5,329 nucleotides of DNA from Pseudothioclava sp033100795 (GCF_033100795.1 NZ_JAWLVI010000016.1:1-5329), one strand, 5' to 3'. Shown: positions 1-5,329, counted from the first letter of the stretch. A program made the numbers and translations. Notes: generated by a model not told the origin, from the sequence alone.

Positions 1-33
1 AAGATCAACGCCGATGATTGTAACCTGTTCCAC
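1..33 (-). CDS. IS110-family transposase, N-terminal 11 codons (partial)
   Basis: Reading the minus strand from position 33 gives V/M-E-Q-V-T-I-I-G-V-D-L before the window ends. This matches the usual opening of IS110 transposases (M-x-Q-V-T-x-x-G-[IV]-D-L-A-K). The Asp in G-V-D is the first acidic residue of the RuvC-like DEDD catalytic domain in that family. The GTG start is supported by an AGGAG Shine-Dalgarno sequence nine bases upstream. IS110 enzymes are DEDD recombinases with a C-terminal serine, not DDE transposases; none of that is visible here. Only 11 residues can be read, so the call rests on the motif, the ribosome binding site and the structured leader. Confidence 0.6.
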   Translation of the reverse strand, partial: MEQVTIIGVDL

Positions 34-42
34 GGATGCCCT

Positions 43-47
43 CTCCT
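43..47 (-). promoter_or_regulatory. Ribosome binding site for the IS110 transposase
   Basis: The minus strand reads AGGAG with a following AGG (43-47, extending to 40), nine bases before the GTG codon at 33-31. It fixes this GTG as the start and supports the IS110 call. Confidence 0.55.
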
Positions 48-85
48 GTAGCTTGTGCGTAAACATCCCAAGCTTGGCACATTGC

Positions 86-110
86 GATGCCGTTTGGGGA
101 GAGCGGCATC
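86..110 (-). other. Second hairpin in the IS110 leader
   Basis: GATGCCG (minus strand 110-104) pairs perfectly with CGGCATC (92-86) around an 11-base loop. An alternative fold is possible, in which a TGGGG run just upstream pairs with the CCCCA in this loop. No T-run follows, so it is not a terminator. It lies between the first hairpin and the transposase ribosome binding site. Confidence 0.45.
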
Positions 111-174
111 CACCCCATCTCTCGCTCCAAGCCATTGAAATCACTGATGCGTCCCGAGGGTTTTTATCCCACTT

Positions 175-199
175 GGTCGCTTGCCTCTGGCAGCGAACC
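175..199 (-). other. Strong hairpin in the IS110 leader (possible 5' stem-loop)
   Basis: On the minus strand this 25-base segment folds as GGT-(T)-CGCT-GCC, loop AGA, GGC-(A)-AGCG-ACC. That is ten base pairs with a single bulged base on each side. It is the strongest local hairpin I found in the non-coding left end and sits where a bridge RNA's 5' stem-loop would be expected. Confidence 0.55.
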
Positions 200-310
200 T
201 CGTCGCCGCACTCACATTACATAGGAAAACGTGGAGAACGCATGCCCCTAAAAATCTCTGAGCCGGGCTTGATGACGACCACCGCCCTGCCCTAACATTT
301 TTTGCTTCCC

Positions 311-334
311 TGAGAGGGGTGCCAAAATGTAAGC
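311..334 (+). repeat. Left terminal inverted repeat of the insertion sequence
   Basis: This segment starts TGAGAGGGGTGCC and ends AAGC. Against the reverse complement of 1567-1591 (TGAGAAAGGGGGCC...AAGC), about 18 of 25 aligned positions match with one gap. It lies 60 bases upstream of the transposase start, inside the element's presumed outer edge. Confidence 0.7.
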
Positions 335-380
335 GGGCCACATCACGTTGACATAGCGGCATTTTTTTAAAGGCCACGGT

Positions 381-384
381 GGAG
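381..384 (+). promoter_or_regulatory. Ribosome binding site deciding the transposase start
   Basis: GGAG stands nine bases before the ATG at 394. It favours that ATG over the in-frame GTG at 379, which has no comparable site. Confidence 0.5.
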
Positions 385-393
385 CCCGGCAAG

Positions 394-1461
394 ATGAATT
401 CGACCATATCCCTCCTTCTTGTCTTCTTGAACCAGTTCTTCATGCCGCGGCACAACGCGCAACTGAGGCTGCTGAAGGCCCAGATCGCGATCTTGCGGGC
501 ACGCATCCCGACGCAACGGATTATCCTGTCGCCCTCCGAGAAGGCCGAACTGCTGCGCATCGGAGAAGAGTGCGGGCACGATATCGACGGGCTGATGGAA
601 GTGGCAAAGCCCGCGACCTACAAGCGATGGCTCGCCCAGATGCGTGGTGGACGCCCATTTCAGGCCGTTGGACGGCCGCGCCTGACGCAGGAACTGCGCG
701 ACGTCGTCATCCGCATTGGCTCTGAAAATCTCCTATGGGGTTACAAGCGGATCGCGGGCGAGCTGAAAAAGCTGGGGCTCTACGCTGGTGCCAATTCCGT
801 CAAGCGCATCCTGAACGAGGCGGGCATCCACCCGAGCCCTGAGCGGCGAAGGAAAAATCCTGCCCTGCCGTGGACAACCTTCATCCGGGCGCACATGGAA
901 ACCATGGTCGCCTGCGACTTCTTCTCGAAGACCGTGTTTACGCTACGCGGGCCGAGGACGGCCTATGTGCTGATGTTCATCCATCTCGGCAGCCGCCGCG
1001 TCTTCTGCAGCGCGCCGACCTATGCCCCCGACTCGGCATGGGTCACCCAGCAGGCCCGCAACACGTTGATGTGGTGCGAAGAACAAGGTATCACGCCGGA
1101 GTTCCTGATCCGCGATGCCGACACCAAATTCAGCGCCAGTTTCGATACCGTCTGGGAGTCGGAGGCCGCTCGTGTGATCCAGATCCCGCACAGGGCGCCC
1201 GACGCAAACGCCTTCGCGGAATCGTTCATCGGCACCATCAAGCGCGAATGCCTCGATTTCTTCATCTGCTTCAGCCGGTCCCAGCTCGATTACATCCTGC
1301 GGACCTGGGTGCGCCATTACAATGTCGAGCGCCCGCATCGCGGACGCGACATCGGGAACAACGTACTGCAAGTCGATTTCAGGCCTGTGCGGGACGGCCC
1401 GATCCAATGCAATCGCCAACTCGGCGGCATTGTCACATCCTACACCCGCGATGCGGCGTGA
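394..1461 (+). CDS. IS transposase with integrase core domain (rve, DDE)
   Basis: This is a 355-residue transposase that catalyses movement of the surrounding element. The N-terminal third (about 1-70) is helical and leucine-rich. A helix-turn-helix-like DNA-binding stretch follows (about 95-140, including GRPRLTQELRDVVIRI and NLLWGYKRIAGEL). The integrase core then runs from about 168 to 310. The catalytic triad is visible: Asp175 in VACDFF, Asp241 in LIRDAD and Glu276 in NAFAESFIG, with 34 residues between the last two, the normal D-D-(34/35)-E spacing. The C-terminal LGGIVTSYTR resembles the 'GG-hxxxY-R' tail common in these stand-alone rve transposases. The gene is one uninterrupted frame, with no programmed frameshift as in typical IS3 orfAB pairs. 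A perfect TTGACA (348-353) lies upstream but has no good -10 at normal spacing. The protein appears intact and potentially active. Confidence 0.9.
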   Translation: MNSTISLLLVFLNQFFMPRHNAQLRLLKAQIAILRARIPTQRIILSPSEKAELLRIGEECGHDIDGLMEVAKPATYKRWLAQMRGGRPFQAVGRPRLTQELRDVVIRIGSENLLWGYKRIAGELKKLGLYAGANSVKRILNEAGIHPSPERRRKNPALPWTTFIRAHMETMVACDFFSKTVFTLRGPRTAYVLMFIHLGSRRVFCSAPTYAPDSAWVTQQARNTLMWCEEQGITPEFLIRDADTKFSASFDTVWESEAARVIQIPHRAPDANAFAESFIGTIKRECLDFFICFSRSQLDYILRTWVRHYNVERPHRGRDIGNNVLQVDFRPVRDGPIQCNRQLGGIVTSYTRDAA

Positions 1462-1566
1462 TTATCATGGCAGAGCTAAAAATCCTAAAGAGAGCCCGCG
1501 CCGATTTCGTCTGGTCGGGTTTAACCACACCCTACATCGTTTCGCGATAACGACAGATTATGCCTT

Positions 1567-1591
1567 GCTTGGACTTTGGCCCCCTTTCTCA
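1567..1591 (-). repeat. Right terminal inverted repeat of the insertion sequence
   Basis: Its reverse complement pairs with the left repeat at 311-334 over TGAGA, GG, CCAAA, T and AAGC blocks. It lies about 105 bases downstream of the transposase stop. Confidence 0.7.
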
Positions 1592-1712
1592 GCGAAAGCC
1601 ACGGTGGGAAGCACAGTGCCAAGCTGGAGGGACTTCAGAGCCGAGGCGATCCGTTTGGGCCGCCTGATCGCGTCAATAAAGCTGAGCCGCTGCACGATAC
1701 TCTCCCGAAATC

Positions 1713-2177
1713 ATGGCGGCGAACACCACGGTGTCACTGTTTTGTGCGGCGTTCCATGACGGTTTCGAGCAAGTAAATCAGAAAGCTCGGTTTGCTCCAT
1801 CCGGTGATTTCCTTGCACAGAGCTTTGACCCGGTGCAGGCGCGGATGATAGGGCTGCGAACCGGCTGGCTGCATTACGGGCTTCTGGCTATCCTCTCGGC
1901 GACGATTGTGGCGATGCTATCCTCGGTGGGAATACTCCTCTCCGTAGCCGACCTGATCGCCCCGGGCGCCATCGCCTTTCTTCTTGCGCGCCGTTTCGCG
2001 GCACTGCTGGTGACTTCAATCATTGTGGCGTTGATCGCCGGAATCACCGGGATCTACGCGGCCTTCTGGCTCGATACTGGCCCCGCACCGAGCATCGTGC
2101 TGATCCTGACCGGAATGTTCCTTGTCGCTTTGTTTGCGCAGCAGCGGCGCGAACGCCGAGCAACCGCGCAACAATAG
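1713..2177 (+). pseudogene. Metal ABC transporter permease (ABC-3 family), 5'-truncated remnant
   Basis: From about codon 32 (position 1806 on) this frame reads as the C-terminal part of an ABC-3 permease, the inner-membrane subunit of Mn/Zn/Fe uptake systems such as SitC/SitD, MntB or ZnuB. The recognisable landmarks are SFDPVQARMIGL, then WLHYGLLAILSATIVAML, the loop LIAPGAIAFLLARRF, and two further hydrophobic segments ending VLILTGMFLVALFA. About 117 residues of homology remain, against about 280 in complete permeases. At least half of the membrane helices and the start are missing. The first 30 codons from the ATG at 1713 do not look like permease sequence and have no ribosome binding site, so they are probably junction DNA. 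The insertion sequence ending about 110 bases upstream is the likely cause of the truncation. No ATPase or solute-binding subunit is in the window, and the metal cannot be inferred. A non-functional product is by far the likeliest outcome. Confidence 0.75.
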
Positions 2178-2231
2178 ATATCGCCGATCCGCGTGACAGT
2201 CGCGACAAGGTGTTTCTGAGCGCCCTCGTGC

Positions 2232-2246
2232 ATGCCCCGGCATTTT
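2232..2246 (+). terminator. Weak possible terminator after the permease remnant
   Basis: ATGC-CCCG-GCAT forms a four-base-pair hairpin running into TTTT, 55 bases after the permease stop. The stem is short. A GGTCG-GCTC-CGACC hairpin follows at 2259-2272 without a T-run. The rest of 2178-2338 shows nothing recognisable. Confidence 0.2.
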
Positions 2247-2338
2247 AACCTTTTCCACGGTCGGCTCCGACCTATTCCTTATCCGAATCAACGTCTTCCC
2301 TGGCTTCAAACCACTCACCCACCCTCTCTGGACACAAC

Positions 2339-2368
2339 TTGGTAAGCCTTGAACTGCACCAATATAGA
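2339..2368 (+). promoter_or_regulatory. Possible promoter of the SOS repair operon
   Basis: TTGGTA (2339-2344) and TATAGA (2363-2368) are separated by 18 bases and resemble -35 and -10 boxes. An alternative is TTGAAC (2349-2354) with TACCAT (2372-2377) at 17 bases. In both cases the -10 region overlaps the LexA box, the usual arrangement for repression. Either promoter would give a leader of nine bases or less, so leaderless translation is possible. Confidence 0.3.
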
Positions 2369-2381
2369 ACATACCATGAAC
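2367..2381 (+). promoter_or_regulatory. LexA (SOS) operator, GAAC-N7-GAAC
   Basis: The sequence GAACATACCATGAAC is a perfect direct repeat of GAAC with a 7-base spacer; on the other strand it reads GTTC-N7-GTTC. This is the LexA box described for alphaproteobacteria such as Rhodobacter and Caulobacter, unlike the E. coli palindrome. It ends two bases before the ATG of the radical SAM gene and overlaps the likely -10 region. Bound LexA would therefore block transcription, and DNA damage would relieve the block. A third GAAC at 2351 is out of phase. The site matches the predicted DNA-repair role of both downstream genes. Confidence 0.85.
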
Positions 2382-2383
2382 GC

Positions 2384-3613
2384 ATGGTTAAGCGCACCCT
2401 CACCGACAAACTGGCGATTCTCGCAGATGCCGCGAAATATGATGCGTCCTGCGCCTCCTCCGGGGGGCAGCAGCGCAATTCCAAGGATGGCAAGGGGCTT
2501 GGCTCGGCGGGCGGTTCGGGGATCTGCCACGCCTATACGCCCGACGGGCGCTGTATTTCGCTGCTCAAGATCCTGATGACCAATTTCTGCATCTATGACT
2601 GCGCCTATTGCGTCAACCGCGCCTCCAGCCGCGTCGAGCGGGCGCGCTTTACCGTCGAAGAGGTCACCCGCCTCACCATCGAGTTTTACCGCCGCAACTA
2701 TATCGAAGGGCTGTTCCTCTCCTCGGGCATCATCCGGTCGCCCGACGACACCATGGCCGATATGGTCCGCATCGCCCGCACCCTGCGCGAGCAAGAGAAC
2801 TTCCGCGGCTATATCCACCTCAAGACGATCCCGGACGCCTCGCCCGAGCTGATCGCCGAGGCCGGGATCTGGGCCGACCGGCTTTCGATCAACGTCGAAT
2901 TGCCGACCGAAACCGCGCTGAGCCAACTCGCCCCCGAGAAATCGGCCCGAACCATCCGCAGCGCCATGGCCGACGTCAAAACCCGGCGCGAGGCCAGCCG
3001 CGAGCGCAGCCACAAGGGCACCCGCCCCCGCGCCTTCGCGCCTGCCGGGCAATCGACCCAGATGATCGTCGGCGCGGATGCCGCGACGGATGGGCAGATC
3101 CTCGGCAATGCCGCCTCGCTTTACGGCGATTTCCGCCTGCGCAGGGTCTATTATTCGGCCTTCTCGCCGATCCCCGACGCCTCGCGCCTGCTTCCGCTCA
3201 AGCGCCCGCCCCTGATCCGCGAGCACCGGCTCTATCAGGCCGACTGGCTGATGCGCTTCTACGGGTTCAAGGCGCAGGAAATCGCACCGCAAAGCGGGAT
3301 GCTCGATCTGGAGATCGACCCGAAACTGGCCTGGGCGCTCGGCCACCGCGAGATGTTCCCCGTCGACGTGAACCGCGCGCCCCGCGAATTGCTGCTGCGG
3401 GTTCCGGGCTTCGGGACACGCTCGGTGGACCGGATCATCGCCGCGCGCCGCCACCGCAGCCTGCGCTACGAGGACCTGCTGCGGATCGGCTGCGTCCTGC
3501 GGAATGCGCAACCCTTCATCACCCTGCCCGGCTGGTCGCCCCGCGCGCTCACCGACAGCGCCGATCTGCGCGCTCGCTTCGCCCCGCCACCCGAGCAACT
3601 GAGCCTCTTCTGA
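2384..3613 (+). CDS. Putative DNA modification/repair radical SAM protein (TIGR03916-like)
   Basis: This 409-residue protein belongs to the radical SAM family linked to uracil-DNA-glycosylase-like proteins. The N-terminus DKLAILADAAKYDASCASSGG and the stretch GICHAYTPDGRCISLLKILMTN are signatures of that family. The [4Fe-4S] cluster motif CIYDCAYC supplies Cys69, Cys73 and Cys76 (CX3CX2C). Cys23, Cys48 and Cys57 lie just before it and may serve structure or a second metal site. A barrel-like core follows (LFLSSGI about 110-116, GYIHLKTIP, LSINVELPT). Near 327-356 a helix-hairpin-helix (VNRAPRELLLRVPGFG...) suggests DNA binding. The ATG at 2384 fits the usual family start and length of about 400. 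The in-frame TTG at 2339 would put the LexA box inside the gene. No Shine-Dalgarno sequence precedes the ATG. The stop overlaps the next start by one base. The reaction is unknown; a role in processing damaged or modified DNA is inferred from its partners and the LexA box. Confidence 0.9.
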   Translation: MVKRTLTDKLAILADAAKYDASCASSGGQQRNSKDGKGLGSAGGSGICHAYTPDGRCISLLKILMTNFCIYDCAYCVNRASSRVERARFTVEEVTRLTIEFYRRNYIEGLFLSSGIIRSPDDTMADMVRIARTLREQENFRGYIHLKTIPDASPELIAEAGIWADRLSINVELPTETALSQLAPEKSARTIRSAMADVKTRREASRERSHKGTRPRAFAPAGQSTQMIVGADAATDGQILGNAASLYGDFRLRRVYYSAFSPIPDASRLLPLKRPPLIREHRLYQADWLMRFYGFKAQEIAPQSGMLDLEIDPKLAWALGHREMFPVDVNRAPRELLLRVPGFGTRSVDRIIAARRHRSLRYEDLLRIGCVLRNAQPFITLPGWSPRALTDSADLRARFAPPPEQLSLF

Positions 3614-4449
3614 TGCGCGTGATCTCCCTGCCCCGGATCGGCACCGTTCCCGCCTGGCGCAGCCATGCCCGCGCTCTGGCGGCCGGGGGCGTGCCCCCCG
3701 GCGCGGTGCTCTGGCAGCTCGACGCCCCCGAGGGCGCGCCCAGCGACCTCTTTGCCGGCGCTCCGGCACCCGAGCCCCCTGCCCCGCCCGTGACGCTCAC
3801 GCTCCCCCGTGAGGCCGTGAGCGCCATTGAGACCGCGCTGCACCATTCCGACCCCGAGCGCTTCGCCCGCGCCTATGGGATCGTTCTGCGGCTTGCGCGG
3901 GGCGATCTGCGGTGGGGCGACCGCTCCGATCCGGCTCTGCACCGCCTGCTTGCGCAGGAAAAGGCCGTGCGCCGCGACATTCACAAGATGCACGCCTTCG
4001 TCCGTTTCCGCGAGATCTGCGCGCCCGAGGCTCCCCGCCGCACCTTCGCCGCGTGGTTCGAGCCCGATCACCCGATCGTCGAGCCCGCGAGTTCGTTCTT
4101 CGCCAAGCGCTTTGGCGACATGGACTGGATCATTGCGACGCCCACGCTCACCGCGCGTTTCGTGTCCGGCACCCTGAGCTTCGAGGAAACCCGCGACACC
4201 GCGCCCCCAGCCCCGGACGCGACCGAGGCGCTCTGGCGCACCTATTTCACCCATATTTTCAACCCGGCGCGGCTGATGGTGTCCGCGATGACCTCGGAAA
4301 TGCCGCGCAAATACTGGAAGAACCTCCCCGAGGCCGACCTCATCCCCGAAATGATCCGCACCGCACCAGAGCGCGCGATGGGCATGATCGAGGCCGCGCC
4401 GACAGTGCCGCCAAAGCGCGCCGAAAAACTGCGACGCGGCAAGGTTTAG
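3613..4449 (+). CDS. TIGR03915/DUF4130-type putative DNA repair protein, no UDG domain
   Basis: This 278-residue protein overlaps the radical SAM stop in a TGATG junction, so the two are probably translationally coupled. The DUF4130 domain fills most of it. Its landmarks are RDIHKMHAFVRFREI (121-135), WFEPDHPIVEPASSFFAKRF (148-167), DWIIATP (171-177) and YFTHIFNPARLMVSAMTSEM (211-230), followed by PRKYWKNLPEADLIPEMI. Residues 40-62 are a Pro/Ala-rich linker between a short N-terminal module and the main domain. In many proteobacteria this domain continues into a UdgX-like uracil-DNA-glycosylase domain of about 200 residues. Here the protein ends after the typical joint (APTVPPKRAEKLRRGKV) with a basic tail, and AT-rich DNA follows. 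It could be a natural stand-alone form, known in other bacteria, or a shortened fusion. Its biochemical activity is not established. Genome context and the LexA box point to DNA damage repair or tolerance. Confidence 0.88.
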   Translation: MRVISLPRIGTVPAWRSHARALAAGGVPPGAVLWQLDAPEGAPSDLFAGAPAPEPPAPPVTLTLPREAVSAIETALHHSDPERFARAYGIVLRLARGDLRWGDRSDPALHRLLAQEKAVRRDIHKMHAFVRFREICAPEAPRRTFAAWFEPDHPIVEPASSFFAKRFGDMDWIIATPTLTARFVSGTLSFEETRDTAPPAPDATEALWRTYFTHIFNPARLMVSAMTSEMPRKYWKNLPEADLIPEMIRTAPERAMGMIEAAPTVPPKRAEKLRRGKV

Positions 4450-4491
4450 TATTTATTATCAATATATTACGGGATTTTGAGGGCGGCCACC

Positions 4492-5329
4492 CTACCCCGC
4501 CAAGGCTTGCGCTGCCTCTGGCATCCGGGCGAGGCTCGCCGCCAGCCGGTCACGCCATTTCGGCCCCCGCGACAGCGCATCCTCATAGGCTTCGCGCAGC
4601 TCCTGCGGACGGTCCTCGGCCAGCGCCGCGATGAGGAACGCGGCCTGTCTGCGGTCCTTCTCGGCCTTGAGCCGATCTCGCCCTTCGCGCCGCTCCGCCA
4701 CGATCAGCTTGTGGATCGCGAACCGCTCGGGCCGCGGGATCTGCACCAACACGCCCGAGCGATACAGCACCGCCGCCGGGATCGGGTCGGCAATCAGGAA
4801 ATTCAGGTGGCGCAGAGCCTGTGCCGTGACCCCAAGCGCCGCAAGCGGGCGCGGCCCCTCTTCGGCAAATGCGGGCGTCAGGAACTCGACCAGCGCCTGC
4901 CCCCTGCTCTGCCGCCAGCGCCATGCGGGCGTGTTCTCGACCGTCGGCACCGGGTCGAACTCGAACGCGCGCAGCACCTCGGCCACGGGCGGCTCGGCCT
5001 CATCGTCAAGCGCGAGCGACAGCCGCTCGAAGCTTGCGATGTCGAGATCCCCGGTCTGCGCCATCTCGTCGAAGCGGTAGCGCAGGCCGAGCTCGCCTTC
5101 ATACAGCCGAAACGCGTGTGTCCCGATCACCGTGCCGCCCAGCCGGAACACCCCCGATTGCGCCAGCGCAGAGACAAGGCTCGGAGGGGATGGGTCTGGC
5201 AGCGAACCCTCTTTTGTGGATGCCGCTCGTTTTGCAAGGAAATTCTGAACCTCTGGACATGTGATCGAGCGCGTACTTTTGTCAGGCCTGTTTGTGCGGC
5301 TGACATTGGCACCGCTGGCCGGTATGGTG
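4492..5329 (-). CDS. GSU2403-family nucleotidyltransferase-fold protein (5' end beyond the window)
   Basis: The minus-strand frame is open from the right edge to the TAG at 4494-4492, giving 278 visible residues. No in-frame ATG lies in the upstream part, and the GTG at 5151 falls inside the conserved block GVFRLGGTVIGTHAF, so the true start lies outside. The nucleotidyltransferase fold shows as Gly64-Gly65 in RLGGTV and the D-x-D pair Asp94/Asp96 in TGDLDIASFERLS. VEFLTPAF, RPLAALGV, LNFLIADPIP and VLVQIPRPERFAIHKLIVAERR follow, and the C-terminus is helical and ends in YEDALSRGPKWRDRL. These blocks match proteins annotated as GSU2403-family (NTP_transf_8-like). Substrate and role are unknown, although nucleotidyl transfer is inferred from the fold. 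The gene converges on the repair operon with a gap of 42 bases. No link between them is shown except proximity. Confidence 0.8.
   Translation of the reverse strand, partial: TIPASGANVSRTNRPDKSTRSITCPEVQNFLAKRAASTKEGSLPDPSPPSLVSALAQSGVFRLGGTVIGTHAFRLYEGELGLRYRFDEMAQTGDLDIASFERLSLALDDEAEPPVAEVLRAFEFDPVPTVENTPAWRWRQSRGQALVEFLTPAFAEEGPRPLAALGVTAQALRHLNFLIADPIPAAVLYRSGVLVQIPRPERFAIHKLIVAERREGRDRLKAEKDRRQAAFLIAALAEDRPQELREAYEDALSRGPKWRDRLAASLARMPEAAQALAG

Larger units (their letters stand above)
34..210 (-). ncRNA. Candidate IS110 bridge-type guide RNA / structured leader
   Basis: Seen: the leader before the transposase has no convincing reading frame but has two good hairpins when read on the minus strand, one at 199-175 and one at 110-86. 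A -10-like TATGTA/TAATGT (223-214) lies 15-20 bases before the first hairpin, with no matching -35 box. Known: IS110-group elements encode a bridge RNA in the non-coding left end, with a 5' stem-loop followed by two guide loops, and its promoter can be completed only when the element's ends join in a circle. Inference: this segment may be such an RNA. If the element is of the IS1111 subgroup, the guide RNA would instead lie at the other end. The limits are approximate and the guide loops were not identified, because the right end and target site are outside the window. Confidence 0.35.
1..230 (-). mobile_element. Left end of an IS110-family insertion sequence (partial)
   Basis: The minus strand carries the first codons of an IS110-type transposase at 33..1, preceded by about 170-200 bases of structured non-coding DNA. 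That layout (long non-coding left end, then the transposase) is known for IS110-group elements. The element continues beyond the left edge of the window. Its outer terminus is not defined: IS110 elements lack clear terminal inverted repeats, and I place the limit at about 230 only because a -10-like TATGTA/TAATGT stretch (minus strand, 223-214) and the first hairpin lie just inside it. The next element begins near 303, and 231-302 holds nothing I recognise. Confidence 0.45.
303..1601 (+). mobile_element. Insertion sequence with a DDE integrase-core transposase
   Basis: A single full-length transposase gene (394-1461) is bracketed by imperfect inverted repeats whose best-matching cores are 311-334 and 1567-1591. 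The match weakens outward but continues to about 303 (TGCTTCCC...) and 1601 (...GCGAAAGCCA). This would give 5'-TG...CA-3' ends and a length of about 1.3 kb, normal for elements of this kind. The exact termini are uncertain by about ten bases. I see no target-site duplication: the flanks at 290-302 and 1602-1612 differ. The two flanks may therefore not have been contiguous before insertion, for example after a deletion or recombination next to the element. The family is IS3/IS481-like by its rve transposase; I cannot name the exact element. Confidence 0.75.

Noticed and set aside
14..295. Plus-strand open frame of 93 codons at the left edge
   Set aside because: No recognisable motif or ribosome site, and it runs antisense to the IS110 start and through the structured leader; probably chance.
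295..333. Imperfect palindrome ACATTTT...AAAATGT across the left IS end
   Set aside because: The arms straddle the presumed IS terminus, and the inner half is explained by the inverted repeat that matches 1567-1591.
373..1607. Ten-base direct repeat GCCACGGTGG at 373-382 and 1598-1607
   Set aside because: One copy lies inside the insertion sequence beyond its left inverted repeat, so it cannot be a target duplication. Ten-base repeats are expected by chance in 5 kb.
1322..1759. Plus-strand open frame of 145 codons crossing the IS right end
   Set aside because: It overlaps the transposase in another frame and crosses the inverted repeat; no family resemblance seen.
2315..3769. Long open frame on the minus strand (484 codons) across the radical SAM gene
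   Set aside because: It is an Arg/Gly/Ala-rich shadow of high-GC coding DNA. The plus strand here encodes an unmistakable radical SAM protein with family motifs.
4480..4493. Possible bidirectional terminator hairpin (AGGG...CCCT) between the convergent genes
   Set aside because: Only four base pairs, overlapping the stop codon of the minus-strand gene and not followed by a proper T-run in either direction.

Overview
The window looks like a piece of an alphaproteobacterial genome, probably Rhodobacterales (Rhodobacter/Paracoccus-like). The reasons are the high-GC codon usage of the three right-hand genes, the close resemblance of the permease fragment and DNA-repair genes to that group, and a LexA operator of the alphaproteobacterial direct-repeat type (GAAC-N7-GAAC).

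Left third (1 to about 2180) is a mobile-element scar. At the extreme left, on the minus strand, are the first codons of an IS110-family transposase running off the window. Behind them lies a structured non-coding leader that could encode a bridge-type guide RNA. Next comes a nearly complete insertion sequence of about 1.3 kb (roughly 303-1601). It carries one intact DDE integrase-core transposase and has imperfect terminal inverted repeats that I could align by eye. To its right is the 3' remnant of an ABC-3 family metal-ion transporter permease, missing its 5' two thirds. This suggests that the transporter gene was broken by IS activity or by a rearrangement.

Middle (2339-4449) is a tight two-gene operon: a radical SAM protein of the 'putative DNA modification/repair' family (TIGR03916-like), overlapping by one base with a TIGR03915/DUF4130-type protein. 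A perfect LexA box ends two bases before the radical SAM start codon, so the pair is probably SOS-induced. The second protein stops after the DUF4130 part. It lacks the uracil-DNA-glycosylase (UdgX-like) domain that is often fused behind this domain in proteobacteria.

Right end (4492-5329, minus strand) is a convergent gene for a GSU2403-family nucleotidyltransferase-fold protein, open to the window edge, so its N-terminus is not visible. Only an AT-rich gap of 42 bases separates it from the repair operon. No tRNA, rRNA or CRISPR array was seen.
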